64,000 nucleotides of DNA from an uncultured Armatimonadota bacterium (GCA_903927025.1 CAIYLG010000051.1:62001-126000), one strand, 5' to 3'. Counted from the stretch's first letter, positions 42,951 to 51,543 are shown. The notes: generated by a model from the letters alone, not told the origin. Made by a program: numbers and translations.

Positions 42951-44438
42951 CTACTGCGGCTTGACGATGTGCTTCCGAGCCTGATCCAGTTTGTCCATGG
43001 GGCGGCTTTGATCCCAAGGGCCATATCCCTTCTCCTCGTGCTCCTGCATCGAGCGCAGCTCCTTCTGAAAGCCGTCGATTGCATCATCCCACTTGTGAGC
43101 CTTAAGGGCGGCTTCTCCGCGGGCGCCGTTGATCGAAATCCCGGTTGCAGGATCATTTGCATAGCCCATGTAGTTGAGCGTCTCTGCCCATGAGGGACTC
43201 AAGGCGCAGGTTGGCTTCGAGATCGACTGAGAGAAGACTGGCACCACGGTGGCTTCTCCATAAATCTTGTTTCGATAGTTTGGCTGCCAGTGATAGGTCA
43301 CCGTCCCATCCTTCTCTTGGATACCCGCTTCAATCACGCGAGTGAACTTGCCGTCAGGATCCATTTGGGTGGTAACAGTCAGTGTTCTCGGTTGCTTGGG
43401 TTCCAGCGGATGAGGCGGAGTGAATACTTCCATCTCTACCTTTCCGTCTGGTGAGTTGAAGGGACCTTCCATCGAGTTTCCGAACTGACCGACACGGATA
43501 TAGGGAGTTCCGAGGTCATCTTTGAGGTTCAGCGCATATCCGGACCAACTGTTCGGCGATTTGTCGCCGACTTGGTAGGCAAGGAAGACGGTTCCATCTT
43601 CTGCTACTGCCAGGTCGCGGACCACCAGGCGCCCTCGCTTGAATTTCACGCTGGCAAGAGTGGTCTTCTCCATCGCGGATGTGAATTCGGAATCAGCCGC
43701 TTCAGGAGTGAGGGTTCGGTATTTCTTGAGGTCAGGGGTTGGCCCCTTGATGTCCACACCATAGGCGAAAGAGATTGCCTGCCGCTGTCGCCATTTGCCG
43801 CGCTCCTTGGAGTAGATCTCACCCCGGATCGGCAATTCTGTCTTGGCGTCCGCGATCAATACGTATCGTTCAGGAAGCGGGTCATTGTTGAAGCTTGCCC
43901 TTAAAAGCTTCCTCCCATTTTCGCTGAATTCCTCGATATTTGCCGTCTTTCCTGCCTTGAATCCGCCGTTCCCAGCGACAAGGTCAGAGAGCCTCATGTT
44001 GGTCATTGGCGCCCGGTTGCGGACAATATAAGCTTTCAGTTTGGGATCAAACCAATAAGACTTCCCATCCATAATCACCTCTTCACGATTTCCCGCCGCC
44101 GTTGCATACCAAGAGTAATTTTTGGCGAGGATAGACTTTGAGAAGGGAGTCTGGTGGCCCTCAGCATCAATGTTTGAGATGGTGATGCAGACAGTGCCAG
44201 CCTTATCCAAGGCGATCATAATTCCGTGGATGGAGGCGTGAGCATTGAGCGATGCAAGTCCCATCAGCCAGACACCAGCGGCGCAAACTCCAGAAAGAGA
44301 CAGGAACAGACGGCGCCTGAAATGTCCGCTCGCCTTCCCTTTCGAAAGGGCACGGTCAATCTTGGCGTCAAGGTTTGCTGACGCCTCCGGCGCATAGGCT
44401 GCCGCTTTAACTGCAGCTTCAAATTTGGATTCGTTCAT
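42951..44438 (-). CDS. Putative anti-sigma factor with large outer domain
   Basis: A 495-residue single-pass membrane protein. Residues 1-40 are a short cytoplasmic region, followed by one membrane helix at about 43-67 (RRRLFLSLSGVCAAGVWLMG) and a large outer region. The part around SYWFDPKLKAYIVRNRAP and AKTELPIRGEIYSKE resembles the lipoprotein-localisation-like fold of MucB/RseB-type proteins. Its ATG overlaps the stop of the sigma factor gene by four bases, the usual arrangement for an anti-sigma factor. No zinc-type anti-sigma motif is present. Signal unknown. Confidence 0.75.
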   Translation of the reverse strand: MNESKFEAAVKAAAYAPEASANLDAKIDRALSKGKASGHFRRRLFLSLSGVCAAGVWLMGLASLNAHASIHGIMIALDKAGTVCITISNIDAEGHQTPFSKSILAKNYSWYATAAGNREEVIMDGKSYWFDPKLKAYIVRNRAPMTNMRLSDLVAGNGGFKAGKTANIEEFSENGRKLLRASFNNDPLPERYVLIADAKTELPIRGEIYSKERGKWRQRQAISFAYGVDIKGPTPDLKKYRTLTPEAADSEFTSAMEKTTLASVKFKRGRLVVRDLAVAEDGTVFLAYQVGDKSPNSWSGYALNLKDDLGTPYIRVGQFGNSMEGPFNSPDGKVEMEVFTPPHPLEPKQPRTLTVTTQMDPDGKFTRVIEAGIQEKDGTVTYHWQPNYRNKIYGEATVVPVFSQSISKPTCALSPSWAETLNYMGYANDPATGISINGARGEAALKAHKWDDAIDGFQKELRSMQEHEEKGYGPWDQSRPMDKLDQARKHIVKPQ

Positions 44439-45043
44439 CGGAAATCTCCAGTGGATTCGGTCATCTTTCGAGCCCGGGTTCGGGCGCGGCCAAGTAGAGA
44501 GTTCGTGGCCTTTTCGCTTCGGTTGATCACGATAGCGATTTCGGCTATCGAGAGCTCCTCGACAACGCTCATCAGCAGGACATCGCGCTCGTCGGCTGGA
44601 AGCTTAGAAAGCACGGTCGATGCCTGCTCAATCTCAGCGAAGGTGAGGAATTCTCCCATTGCGTCTCGAGCGATATCGGATTCGCGAAGTGCCCATACGG
44701 GGCGCCTTTTGCGGTAGCTGGCGACCAGCTTTCGCCTGGCGATACCAAAAAGCCAAAGGCGGGCATCTCCCCGACACTTTCCCCACTTAGAGAATGCGTC
44801 TGCAAAGATGGCGGCAACAATGTCTTCCGCTTCTTCCACTGGACGCACGCGACGGGCCACGAATGCGAAAACGGCACCTTGGTAGCGACCACGCGCCTCG
44901 TCAAAGGAGAGCGCTTCGGATTTTGCCGGTAGGTTGGCGGCTTCAGTAATAGATTCAGTCAAGGGCAGCTCCAGTCCGTTTGCATAACATGGAGTTCGCC
45001 CATCTCCCGCAATCCTATCGGAGGATTTATCCTTTATGAACAC
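44435..45043 (-). CDS. ECF-type RNA polymerase sigma factor
   Basis: A sigma-70 family extracytoplasmic function factor of up to 202 residues. Region 2 is seen in VRPVEEAEDIVAAIFADAFS and LWLFGIARRKLVASYRKRR; region 4 in LPADERDVLLMSVVEELSIA and EKATNSLLGRARTR. The GTG at 45043 follows the previous stop directly. A TTG at 44962 with GGAG six bases upstream may be the true start, since the first 27 residues do not fit region 2. It forms an operon with the anti-sigma gene and probably controls an envelope regulon. Confidence 0.9.
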   Translation of the reverse strand: MFIKDKSSDRIAGDGRTPCYANGLELPLTESITEAANLPAKSEALSFDEARGRYQGAVFAFVARRVRPVEEAEDIVAAIFADAFSKWGKCRGDARLWLFGIARRKLVASYRKRRPVWALRESDIARDAMGEFLTFAEIEQASTVLSKLPADERDVLLMSVVEELSIAEIAIVINRSEKATNSLLGRARTRARKMTESTGDFR

Positions 45044-45271
45044 TCAAACTTTGAGGACGTCCGACGAAGATTCTGAGATCTCCCTCTCCACAAGTAGATT
45101 CAGCCCTCCGCCCCAGGAACTGAAAGTTCTTAACTTAAAGTCCGAATAGAGCCTCACAAGCCTCCAACCATCTTGACCAAGCACGTTGAGTTCATCAGTC
45201 AGCCGCTCTTCTCGCGAAGTCACCGGACCGTCAAAGCGCAAGTAGTGGGTCTTGTACTCGTACTTCTTCAC
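45044..45271 (-). CDS. DUF4177-like small protein
   Basis: A 75-residue protein. KYEYKTHYLRF at the start and ELNVLGQDGWRLVRL followed by LLVERE match the pattern of DUF4177 (WEYkvv...LN.lG.eGWelV). The function of this family is unknown. The gene starts with GTG six bases after a TATGAT hexamer and its stop is directly followed by the sigma factor start, so all three genes may form one transcript. Confidence 0.75.
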   Translation of the reverse strand: MKKYEYKTHYLRFDGPVTSREERLTDELNVLGQDGWRLVRLYSDFKLRTFSSWGGGLNLLVEREISESSSDVLKV

Positions 45272-45277
45272 AAGGGG

Positions 45278-45283
45278 ATCATA
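45278..45283 (-). promoter_or_regulatory. -10 element TATGAT, leaderless arrangement, DUF4177/sigma operon
   Basis: TATGAT lies six bases before the GTG at 45271 on the minus strand. No -35 is obvious. Confidence 0.5.
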
Positions 45284-45432
45284 TCACCGAAGGAGGTTGC
45301 TGTTCGGATAAAGATTCAAAGATCCGGCAGGCGATCTTCGCCAACCAATGCCGGCTATGAATTTCAGCGGGAACCGGGAGGTAATTTCTGCCCAATTGGA
45401 TCTCAAGACAACGTATCCCACTCGAATTGAAG

Positions 45433-45843
45433 CTACGGCTGCTTGTCCATTACGATTTTTGACTTCAACGTGCCGTTGGCAACCAGGGTCAGCTTGGTCC
45501 CATCCAGTTTATAGCCATAGCCGGCGACGTTGCCAGACTGGTCCTTGAAGAGCATCTGGTCCCCTTTCACTCCCCAACTGCCTGTAAGGTGGGAATCGAT
45601 GGGCTTCTGTTTGGAAACCTGAATCTTTTGGTCCAGCTTATAGGTTCCAGCCGCATCCAGCGTATAGGTTGCCACCGTTCCTTCGGTCTTCCACGTTCCC
45701 GCCAATTTCGGGTCGGGAGCACCGTCAAAGGCGACTTTGGTGGGCGCAGTATCAGTGATTTCCTCTTCATCGTGTTTGCACCCGAAGCACAAGAGTGCGG
45801 CTAGAGGAATCAGGAAAAGGGCTGAGGTCTTCGTTGTCTTCAT
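45433..45843 (-). CDS. Hypothetical lipoprotein with lipocalin-like pattern
   Basis: A 136-residue lipoprotein with lipobox LCFGC. The mature part alternates beta strands and turns: LAGTWKTEGTVATYTLDAAG, LTGSWGVKGDQMLF and YKLDGTKLTLVANG. This pattern is found in lipocalin-like or extracellular DUF proteins that measure chemical damage or bind small ligands. I do not assign a function. I start it at the ATG at 45843; the frame to 45900 runs through the hairpin of the upstream terminator. The T-tract of that terminator touches the ATG. Confidence 0.75.
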   Translation of the reverse strand: MKTTKTSALFLIPLAALLCFGCKHDEEEITDTAPTKVAFDGAPDPKLAGTWKTEGTVATYTLDAAGTYKLDQKIQVSKQKPIDSHLTGSWGVKGDQMLFKDQSGNVAGYGYKLDGTKLTLVANGTLKSKIVMDKQP

Positions 45844-45852
45844 AAAAAGAAA

Positions 45853-45876
45853 GGGACCAGCACAAGTGCTGGTCCC
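45853..45876 (-). terminator. Intrinsic terminator directly before a lipoprotein start codon
   Basis: GGGACCAGCAC pairs perfectly with GTGCTGGTCCC around loop AA. On the minus strand TTTCTTTTT follows and runs into the ATG at 45843. It ends the pseudopilin/lipoprotein operon and may control expression of the next gene by read-through. Confidence 0.88.
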
Positions 45877-45889
45877 GGAGCGTGGCGGA

Positions 45890-46147
45890 TTAGCCGCCAT
45901 TCTGCTTCTTCATCATCTCAAAGGCTTTCATACGAGCAGAGTCATTGTTCATGTTCTGCTGTGCCTTTGCTTGACCGATGGCTGCCGCTGCGGAAGCTCG
46001 TGCCTCCGGCGGCATATTCGCCGGTAGCTCACTCGCGTTTTTGGGCGCAGATTGAGCTGACTTTTTGGCGACGACTGGATCAGAGGATGGAGCTTCTCCA
46101 CAACCTGCCAACATCGCCAAACATAACCCGGCAAGAGCCCAACGCAT
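45890..46147 (-). CDS. Small lipoprotein coupled to pseudopilin (TGATG)
   Basis: An 85-residue lipoprotein: signal MRWALAGLCLAMLAGC with a clear lipobox, then a polar, Ala/Gln/Lys-rich tail ending MKAFEMMKKQNGG. The ATG at 46147 shares its A with the TGA of the pseudopilin gene. The longer frame to 46168 lies inside that gene. Coupled translation suggests equal amounts of the two proteins, so the lipoprotein may be a pilotin-like partner. A second copy of this arrangement occurs at 63.3 kb. A terminator follows. Confidence 0.8.
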   Translation of the reverse strand: MRWALAGLCLAMLAGCGEAPSSDPVVAKKSAQSAPKNASELPANMPPEARASAAAAIGQAKAQQNMNNDSARMKAFEMMKKQNGG

Positions 46148-47028
46148 CATCTTGAGAATGCTGCGCATGCGTTTCCTGGACTAAACAGCCAGTCCCAGTT
46201 GTCGTTCCAGTTGGTGTCTTTGCCCTTCACGTAAACGTACTTGCACCAGTTGAAAGCGCCCTTCTTAACGAATTTTGCGTGTCCATCGGCGAACGCAGAG
46301 TTCAAGCCACCCTGGTAGCGATACCGAGGCATTGCCCAAGTTGGCCAGTAGTTTGCGTCCAGATCCCACTGCTCATTGGAGGTTTTGCCTGAGAACACGG
46401 GTGGCCACTGGGCACCGCCCCACCACCACCACGAAGAGTCAGCTACGTCTCCAGATGCCCCCCAGTCTGGGTTCACGCCAACCGTCCAGGTTGCCGAGAT
46501 ATTTGCCGGAGCGTCGAGTTCCGTCATGCTAACTGAGGGGAACGGAGCATTGCCGGTGGGCAGGCCAGTGTTTGAATCCTGGTCGCATCGGTTGTTTCCT
46601 GCAGTGTTGTCCCACTGGCAAAAGCCGGGCATCAGGTTGTTGTTGGCCTGATAGACGCCACGAGCCGTCATCTGAGCCGGTGTCGAGAAGAGACCACCTT
46701 GAGCAAACACCTGGGTCTTGGTGCCGTCCTGATAGGTCGTGCTGCCATTCTTCACGTAGGGAAGGATAGCTTCTCGCCAAGTGTGCGGTGTTTGCCAGCC
46801 CCACAGGTTGATGTTGGTGATGTAGACCGCACGTGGGAACGTGTCGTCAAAATCACCCGCATACATGTGGATGGCAAGCGCGTGCTGCTTGGTGTTGGAA
46901 AGGTCGAGCGTCTTCTTGGCAGCTTCTTTTGCCTGAGCGAAGACGGGGAAAAGGATCGCCGCTAGAATGGCGATGATGGCTATGACTACTAAGAGTTCAA
47001 TAAGCGTAAATGCTTTAGTCCGAATCAA
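46147..47028 (-). CDS. Pseudopilin-like protein coupled to a small lipoprotein
   Basis: A 293-residue pilin-like protein starting at a TTG preceded by GGAGGA at the right distance; it gives [19 protein letters not shown]. The frame could be extended to 47109 but without a fitting start. The C-terminal part has the motif SAFADGHAKFVKKG. Trp-rich stretches (SSWWWWGGAQWPP) in the outer domain are notable and may bind sugars. It ends with TGATG overlap into the small lipoprotein gene. Confidence 0.92.
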   Translation of the reverse strand: MIRTKAFTLIELLVVIAIIAILAAILFPVFAQAKEAAKKTLDLSNTKQHALAIHMYAGDFDDTFPRAVYITNINLWGWQTPHTWREAILPYVKNGSTTYQDGTKTQVFAQGGLFSTPAQMTARGVYQANNNLMPGFCQWDNTAGNNRCDQDSNTGLPTGNAPFPSVSMTELDAPANISATWTVGVNPDWGASGDVADSSWWWWGGAQWPPVFSGKTSNEQWDLDANYWPTWAMPRYRYQGGLNSAFADGHAKFVKKGAFNWCKYVYVKGKDTNWNDNWDWLFSPGNACAAFSR

Positions 47029-47255
47029 TGGAGTCCTCCGTTGGACGTTTGATTGAAAATATTGCAGTACCCTGCACCGATATTCTAACACTGGATGTGC
47101 AGAATGCAAAGGCCGAATCGACTGGTAAATTTACTGAAGATTATTCATTTCGGGAAAACTTACGCCAAAACTACCGTTCACCACGCCGTCAGCCAGCTTC
47201 AACAAAGGGGTAACGGCAAGTTGCCACTGGGAGTCGCGTACACGGCGAGCCTTGG

Positions 47256-47261
47256 TAAATT
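47256..47261 (+). promoter_or_regulatory. -10 element TAAATT, leaderless arrangement, SGNH gene
   Basis: TAAATT ends six bases before the ATG at 47268. No ribosome binding site and no clear -35 is visible. Confidence 0.4.
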
Positions 47262-47267
47262 GGACGC

Positions 47268-48005
47268 ATGCCATTCATGAAGCGTGCTTTCCTTCTCACC
47301 GCTGCCGCAGCGCTCGCTTGCCTGTCGGGAGCGCAGACAAACCTTGCAGAGGTTCCTGTGGCCCAGGGAGGATGGGGCGAACGCCATTCCCAAAAACTGG
47401 CGCAGGAAAAGGATCATAAGTTTGATCTTCTGATGATTGGCGATTCGATTACCCACAACTTCGAAAAGGCTGAATATCAGGCGACATGGACTCGCTACTT
47501 TGGATCGCGAAATGCGATCGACCTCGGATACAGCGGTGCCCGGACTGAAAACATCCTGTGGAACATTGAAAACGGCGAACTCGAGGGTCAGTCGCCCAAG
47601 GTTGTCACCTTGATGATTGGCACCAACAATGCCGATGAGATCAACTACCCAACCCACCATACCGGGGAGCAGATCTACGGCGGAATCCGAGCGATCGTGA
47701 AGACGATTCGGAAAAAGCTGCCTCACACCAAGATTCTGCTTCTTCGGTGCTTCCCCTACGGAGCCGAGCCGGACCACAATTCGAGAGGCATCGTGCTGAA
47801 TCAGGCGTCTGCACTTGCAAAGAAACTCGCCGACAATCGGCATGTGTTTTGGTGCGACGTCAACCCTGCGTTCCTGAACGCTGACGGCACCATGAACAAA
47901 TCTCTCATGCCAGACCTCCTTCATCCGTCCCCCGAGGGCGCACAAAAATGGGCTGAGAGCATGGAGCCACTTTTGAGCAGACTTTTTGGAGACAAGCCCC
48001 ACTAG
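47268..48005 (+). CDS. Secreted SGNH/GDSL hydrolase
   Basis: A 245-residue exported esterase-type enzyme (signal MKRAFLLTAAAALACLSGAQ). SGNH blocks are all present: nucleophile in GDSITHNF, Gly in GYSGARTEN, Asn in GTNNADE and the Asp/His pair in DLLHPSPEG. It resembles acetylxylan esterase or PAF-acetylhydrolase-type members. It probably removes acetyl groups from a polysaccharide, which fits the glycosidase-rich region. An ATG at 47277 is an alternative start. Its TAG overlaps the TAG of the convergent deacetylase gene through the palindrome CTAG. Confidence 0.92.
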   Translation: MPFMKRAFLLTAAAALACLSGAQTNLAEVPVAQGGWGERHSQKLAQEKDHKFDLLMIGDSITHNFEKAEYQATWTRYFGSRNAIDLGYSGARTENILWNIENGELEGQSPKVVTLMIGTNNADEINYPTHHTGEQIYGGIRAIVKTIRKKLPHTKILLLRCFPYGAEPDHNSRGIVLNQASALAKKLADNRHVFWCDVNPAFLNADGTMNKSLMPDLLHPSPEGAQKWAESMEPLLSRLFGDKPH

Positions 48006-48691
48006 CGCCGACGCTTCAGCAACGGCTTCAAAGTGATCTTATAGATCAGCATCGGCAGAGCATCGCTGTATGCCACAACAACGCGCGGCAGCTTTAGGCG
48101 GTTATCTGTATCCTTCGCGATGGCTTTGCCCAGGGCAAGCCCGATGGGATACTGACACTGCTTAAGCTGTTCGATTGCCGAATCGTTGAGGCTGCCGTAG
48201 GGAAAACAGAAACTTTTTGGAGAAATTCCATGAGCTTCCATTGCCTCGTGGGCGATGGAAATCTCGTCCCTCTGCTTCACCCCGTCGATGTCCGCCATCT
48301 TTAGGTGCTGCATCGAATGATTTCCAATTTCGTGCCCTCGAGAATGGGCCTGCTGTAAAAGGTCCCAGTTTGCCAGTGGGCGAGCTAAATCGCCATCCCA
48401 ATCAGAAGTGCCGCCAACCTTTCCAGGAACCGCATAAAAGCTCGCACGGACTCCAATTTGCTCGAAGATTTCGGGCGCATGAACCATAGTGGAGTGGTAC
48501 GCGTCATCGAACGTAAAGCAAATAGTTCCTGGCTGCCAACGGTCGGATAGGTCGCAAGCCCTTACAATTGCTCGCTTTCTTCGTGCGAAAAACTCGACGT
48601 GGGTGCGCAGGCGATCAGGCTCGATATTAAGGCGTCGACCCTCCTCAGCCCCTGGTCCAACCTTGTGGTAGCAGAGAATTGTTGCGTTCAT
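48002..48691 (-). CDS. Polysaccharide deacetylase family protein (NodB-type)
   Basis: A 229-residue carbohydrate esterase 4 protein. The metal-binding motif 1 is FTFDDA (catalytic base Asp and metal Asp); motif 2 is HEIGNHSMQHLKM with HxxxxH ligands; SFCFPYGSLND is motif 3. It probably deacetylates N-acetylglucosamine residues of a wall or exported polymer. There is no signal peptide in the chosen frame, so export is unclear. It starts ATGAACGCAACAATTC and has no visible ribosome binding site. Confidence 0.92.
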   Translation of the reverse strand: MNATILCYHKVGPGAEEGRRLNIEPDRLRTHVEFFARRKRAIVRACDLSDRWQPGTICFTFDDAYHSTMVHAPEIFEQIGVRASFYAVPGKVGGTSDWDGDLARPLANWDLLQQAHSRGHEIGNHSMQHLKMADIDGVKQRDEISIAHEAMEAHGISPKSFCFPYGSLNDSAIEQLKQCQYPIGLALGKAIAKDTDNRLKLPRVVVAYSDALPMLIYKITLKPLLKRRR

Positions 48692-48826
48692 CGTGATTAG
48701 CGTGACGCCGGAGACTCGCCGCGCGTCCGAAGTATGGCTGAACCATTGGTAGACAAACCTGGTGCGGCGTGACTAAAATGGATCGAACCCCGGAGAGTGC
48801 TTCGGGACCTGGAGACAGTAGGACAG

Positions 48827-50500
48827 ATGCAGAAGATGCTCTCATTAGCCGCCGGCATTGCCGCCCTCACTCTTAGCAGTGTTGCAGTTGCGCAATTCGA
48901 CGGTCCGGCGCCGCTTGCCTGGCGATGGCAACAATCCTCAACCTCAGTGCCTGGCGGATCGCCACTGGTACTGGGCAACACAATTTATCAGTCTTTAGGT
49001 GGGCGCATCTTCTCGGTTGATAAGCAGTCCGGCAACCTCAAATGGCGTTTCCCGGCTGTCGATCCGATGCAGGGAGTTTTCCGAACCAGCCCTATTCTTG
49101 CTGAGGACACGCTCGTTGCCGCATGCGACAACAAGCTGATCGTCGGCATTGATCCTAAGACCGGCGAATCGAAGTGGACGACCCCCACGACGGTTTCCGT
49201 ATATGGAGACCCAGTCGCCGCTGGCAAATATGTGATTGCCGCCCTCAGCGACAACACCGTTCTTGCCCTCAATCCTTCAGATGGCACACCTGCCTGGACA
49301 GCTCCGTATCACATCTACGACGGTATCCAAGGCAAGCTCGCCGTTGCAGGTGACAGTGTTTTAATCTGCACTGCCAACGCCAAGCTCATCTCGTTCAATG
49401 CCGTCACTCGACATATTGATTGGAGCCGACAGCTTGAGCAGCTGCCGCCCAATCCAAGTGCCGTCGTCGTTGGAGATCGAATCCTGGTTGTTTCGGGGAC
49501 CTACATGATCGCCCTGAACGCGGCGACGGGTAGGCCGATCTGGCAGATCGATACTCGTCTTCAGATCGCATTCCCACCCGCAATTTCCCCAGCCGGAATC
49601 TTGTTGGTCACGGTTGATGGACAGGCCGTCATGTACGATCTTGACCATCATCTCCTCACCAAGACACCGATTACCCTTGGATCGATTCCTATCTCAAGAC
49701 CGACCGCAGTGGGCAAAAAGTTTATTGTGGAGACCTCCAACGGCGGCCTGATTCTCTTGGATCCAGCAAGCGGCAAAGAGCTTTGGAACTACATCATCGG
49801 CCCAGTCGATGAAACCGTTCGCACTACCACAGGCACAACGTCTGGCGGCGGCGGTGGTTTCGGTGGTGGTGCCGGTGGCAAAGGCGGTCCTGGCGGCGGC
49901 GGTGGCTTCGGCGGCGGTGGCGGCGGTGGTTTCGGCGGCCAGGGTGGAAGCGGAAACTCTAAAGCAGACGACAAGGTCTACTTTGTTCAGGCAAGCAGCC
50001 CTGCGGTCTTGGCAGGACAGACTCTGCTCGTCCCAGTTAAGGATGGCAGCATCCTCGCCTTCGACAAGGATCTCGGCGTGGACCTCACTCCTCCAACGAG
50101 TGAGCTGTTGTTCCCACGAGCTGGAGAGCAGGTCAATGGACTTCCTCCTCTTGTCCTTCTCTTTAAGGTCGAAGATTCAAACTCCGGACTGAACAAGAAG
50201 TCCATTAAGATTGATGTGGACGGCAAGGTGCTTGAGCACACCGTTACCAAAGAGGGTCTCCTCCTGATTCGCTTCAGCCTTAGCGGTAAGAATCCGCCAC
50301 TTCCAAATGGCCGACACGTCTTTACGGTGACGGCTCAGGACTGGATGGGCAACGAAAGCAAGACTGGGTTCGCTCTTATCATTGACAACACGCTTCCTCC
50401 GATCAAGATCCCAGGTCAGGCTGATAACGCTAATCGGCCGGGTGCAGGCGGCGCAGGTGGCGGCGGCGGCAGCGGAGACGGCGGCGGCAACAGCGGTTAG
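48827..50500 (+). CDS. Secreted PQQ-type beta-propeller with Gly-rich linker and Ig-like C-terminus
   Basis: A 557-residue exported protein. After the signal MQKMLSLAAGIAALTLSSVA come blade repeats of the quinoprotein kind (GGRIFSVDKQSGNLKWRF, LIVGIDPKTGESKWTTP, MIALNAATGRPIWQID, LILLDPASGKELWNYI). A glycine stretch of about 40 residues at 340-380 follows, then an Ig-like domain (SELLFPRAGEQVNGLPPLVL) and a second Gly-rich tail. It is probably a scaffold on the cell surface, like BamB-type propellers, and not a dehydrogenase. It lies five bases before dprA but the link is probably accidental. Confidence 0.88.
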   Translation: MQKMLSLAAGIAALTLSSVAVAQFDGPAPLAWRWQQSSTSVPGGSPLVLGNTIYQSLGGRIFSVDKQSGNLKWRFPAVDPMQGVFRTSPILAEDTLVAACDNKLIVGIDPKTGESKWTTPTTVSVYGDPVAAGKYVIAALSDNTVLALNPSDGTPAWTAPYHIYDGIQGKLAVAGDSVLICTANAKLISFNAVTRHIDWSRQLEQLPPNPSAVVVGDRILVVSGTYMIALNAATGRPIWQIDTRLQIAFPPAISPAGILLVTVDGQAVMYDLDHHLLTKTPITLGSIPISRPTAVGKKFIVETSNGGLILLDPASGKELWNYIIGPVDETVRTTTGTTSGGGGGFGGGAGGKGGPGGGGGFGGGGGGGFGGQGGSGNSKADDKVYFVQASSPAVLAGQTLLVPVKDGSILAFDKDLGVDLTPPTSELLFPRAGEQVNGLPPLVLLFKVEDSNSGLNKKSIKIDVDGKVLEHTVTKEGLLLIRFSLSGKNPPLPNGRHVFTVTAQDWMGNESKTGFALIIDNTLPPIKIPGQADNANRPGAGGAGGGGGSGDGGGNSG

Positions 50501-50505
50501 TCCCG

Positions 50506-51543
50506 TTGCGCTCACCTGAATTCTGGCAGCGCCTACTGTCCGCGGAGCTTGCTCCGGCAAAGAACCGAGTTCTTCTTGAAGAGCTCGGTTCGTTTGTTGA
50601 TGACCCATTCGCTCGCCTTGCCCGACACCCATTGCTCACCGACATCGAGCGCCGCCGTCTTGAGGGTGCCGACATGGATTTGCTCCGTGGAGAATCCGCA
50701 CGTGGTATAGGTGTGTTGGAGTGGGATCAATATCCCGAGATTCTCCAAGAAAGTGGGAACGTCTCTCCAGCGCTCTTTGTGAAGGGAAACCCAGAGTGTC
50801 TTAACGGGCCGACTGTCGGGATCGTGGGAACAAGGTCAGCCTCTGCCTATGGACGCGCGTGTGCATACAAGTTCGCTCAAGCACTTGCTCAATCTGGGGT
50901 AACGGTTATCAGCGGCGGCGCGCTGGGTATTGATGCAGCTGCACACAAGGGCGCGCTCGAGGCTGGTGGAAAGACGGTTGCGGTGTTGGCGACTGGAGTC
51001 GATGCTGTGTATCCATCCGTGCACAGTGGGCTCTTTCGGCAGATTTCGCAGTCAGGGTGTCTCGTGAGCCAGTTTGCAGTAGGTTCCCGACTGGCCGACT
51101 ACAAGTTCTTGATCCGAAATATCCTCATCGCCTCGCTGAGTCAGGCCGTGCTTGTCATCGAGGCTCCTGCACGCTCTGGCGCGATCAGTACCGCTACTGC
51201 GGCGAATGAGTTGGGACGGGAAGTGTTTGTCATCCCAGCAAACATTGACCATTTCGGATTTCAAGGTTCATTCGGCCTCCTGCGAGACGGTGCGAGCCTC
51301 GTCGTGAATCCAGATCAGCTGCTGGAAGCGCTCGGAATGGAGCCAGTTCCTCAGGCGGCAGCTGTGCCCCCATCTGACGAAGGCTCAGCCATCTTAAAGG
51401 TGCTCAGCTCCTCCCCGCTGTCCACCGAGCGGATCGTAGAACTCACCGAGATGACCACGTCAGACGTTCTCTCGGAACTGACGATGCTTGAGTTAGAAGG
51501 GCGCGTGATCCGGAGTCCGATGGGATATGCCTTAATACCGTGA
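50506..51543 (+). CDS. dprA: DNA-processing protein DprA
   Basis: A 345-residue cytoplasmic protein that loads RecA onto incoming single-stranded DNA during natural transformation. The Rossmann-like core has VGTRSASAYG, SGGALGIDAAAHKGAL, AVLATGVDAVYP and APARSGAISTATAANELGR, all DprA/Smf hallmarks. A C-terminal winged helix (STERIVELTEMTTSDVLSEL) is present. The start is a TTG five bases after the propeller gene's stop. It overlaps nagA by four bases. Its presence suggests competence together with the pilin-type machinery of this organism. Confidence 0.95.
   Translation: MRSPEFWQRLLSAELAPAKNRVLLEELGSFVDDPFARLARHPLLTDIERRRLEGADMDLLRGESARGIGVLEWDQYPEILQESGNVSPALFVKGNPECLNGPTVGIVGTRSASAYGRACAYKFAQALAQSGVTVISGGALGIDAAAHKGALEAGGKTVAVLATGVDAVYPSVHSGLFRQISQSGCLVSQFAVGSRLADYKFLIRNILIASLSQAVLVIEAPARSGAISTATAANELGREVFVIPANIDHFGFQGSFGLLRDGASLVVNPDQLLEALGMEPVPQAAAVPPSDEGSAILKVLSSSPLSTERIVELTEMTTSDVLSELTMLELEGRVIRSPMGYALIP

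Noticed and set aside
42813-43193. 126-codon plus-strand frame across the small RNA and anti-sigma gene
   Set aside because: It runs through a strong terminator and is antisense to the anti-sigma gene for most of its length.
47199-48002. 267-codon minus-strand frame
   Set aside because: Antisense to the SGNH hydrolase, which has all four catalytic blocks.
49845-49960. GGC-rich repeat resembling a CRISPR or tandem array
   Set aside because: It is the in-frame glycine linker of the propeller protein, without regular repeat-spacer structure.
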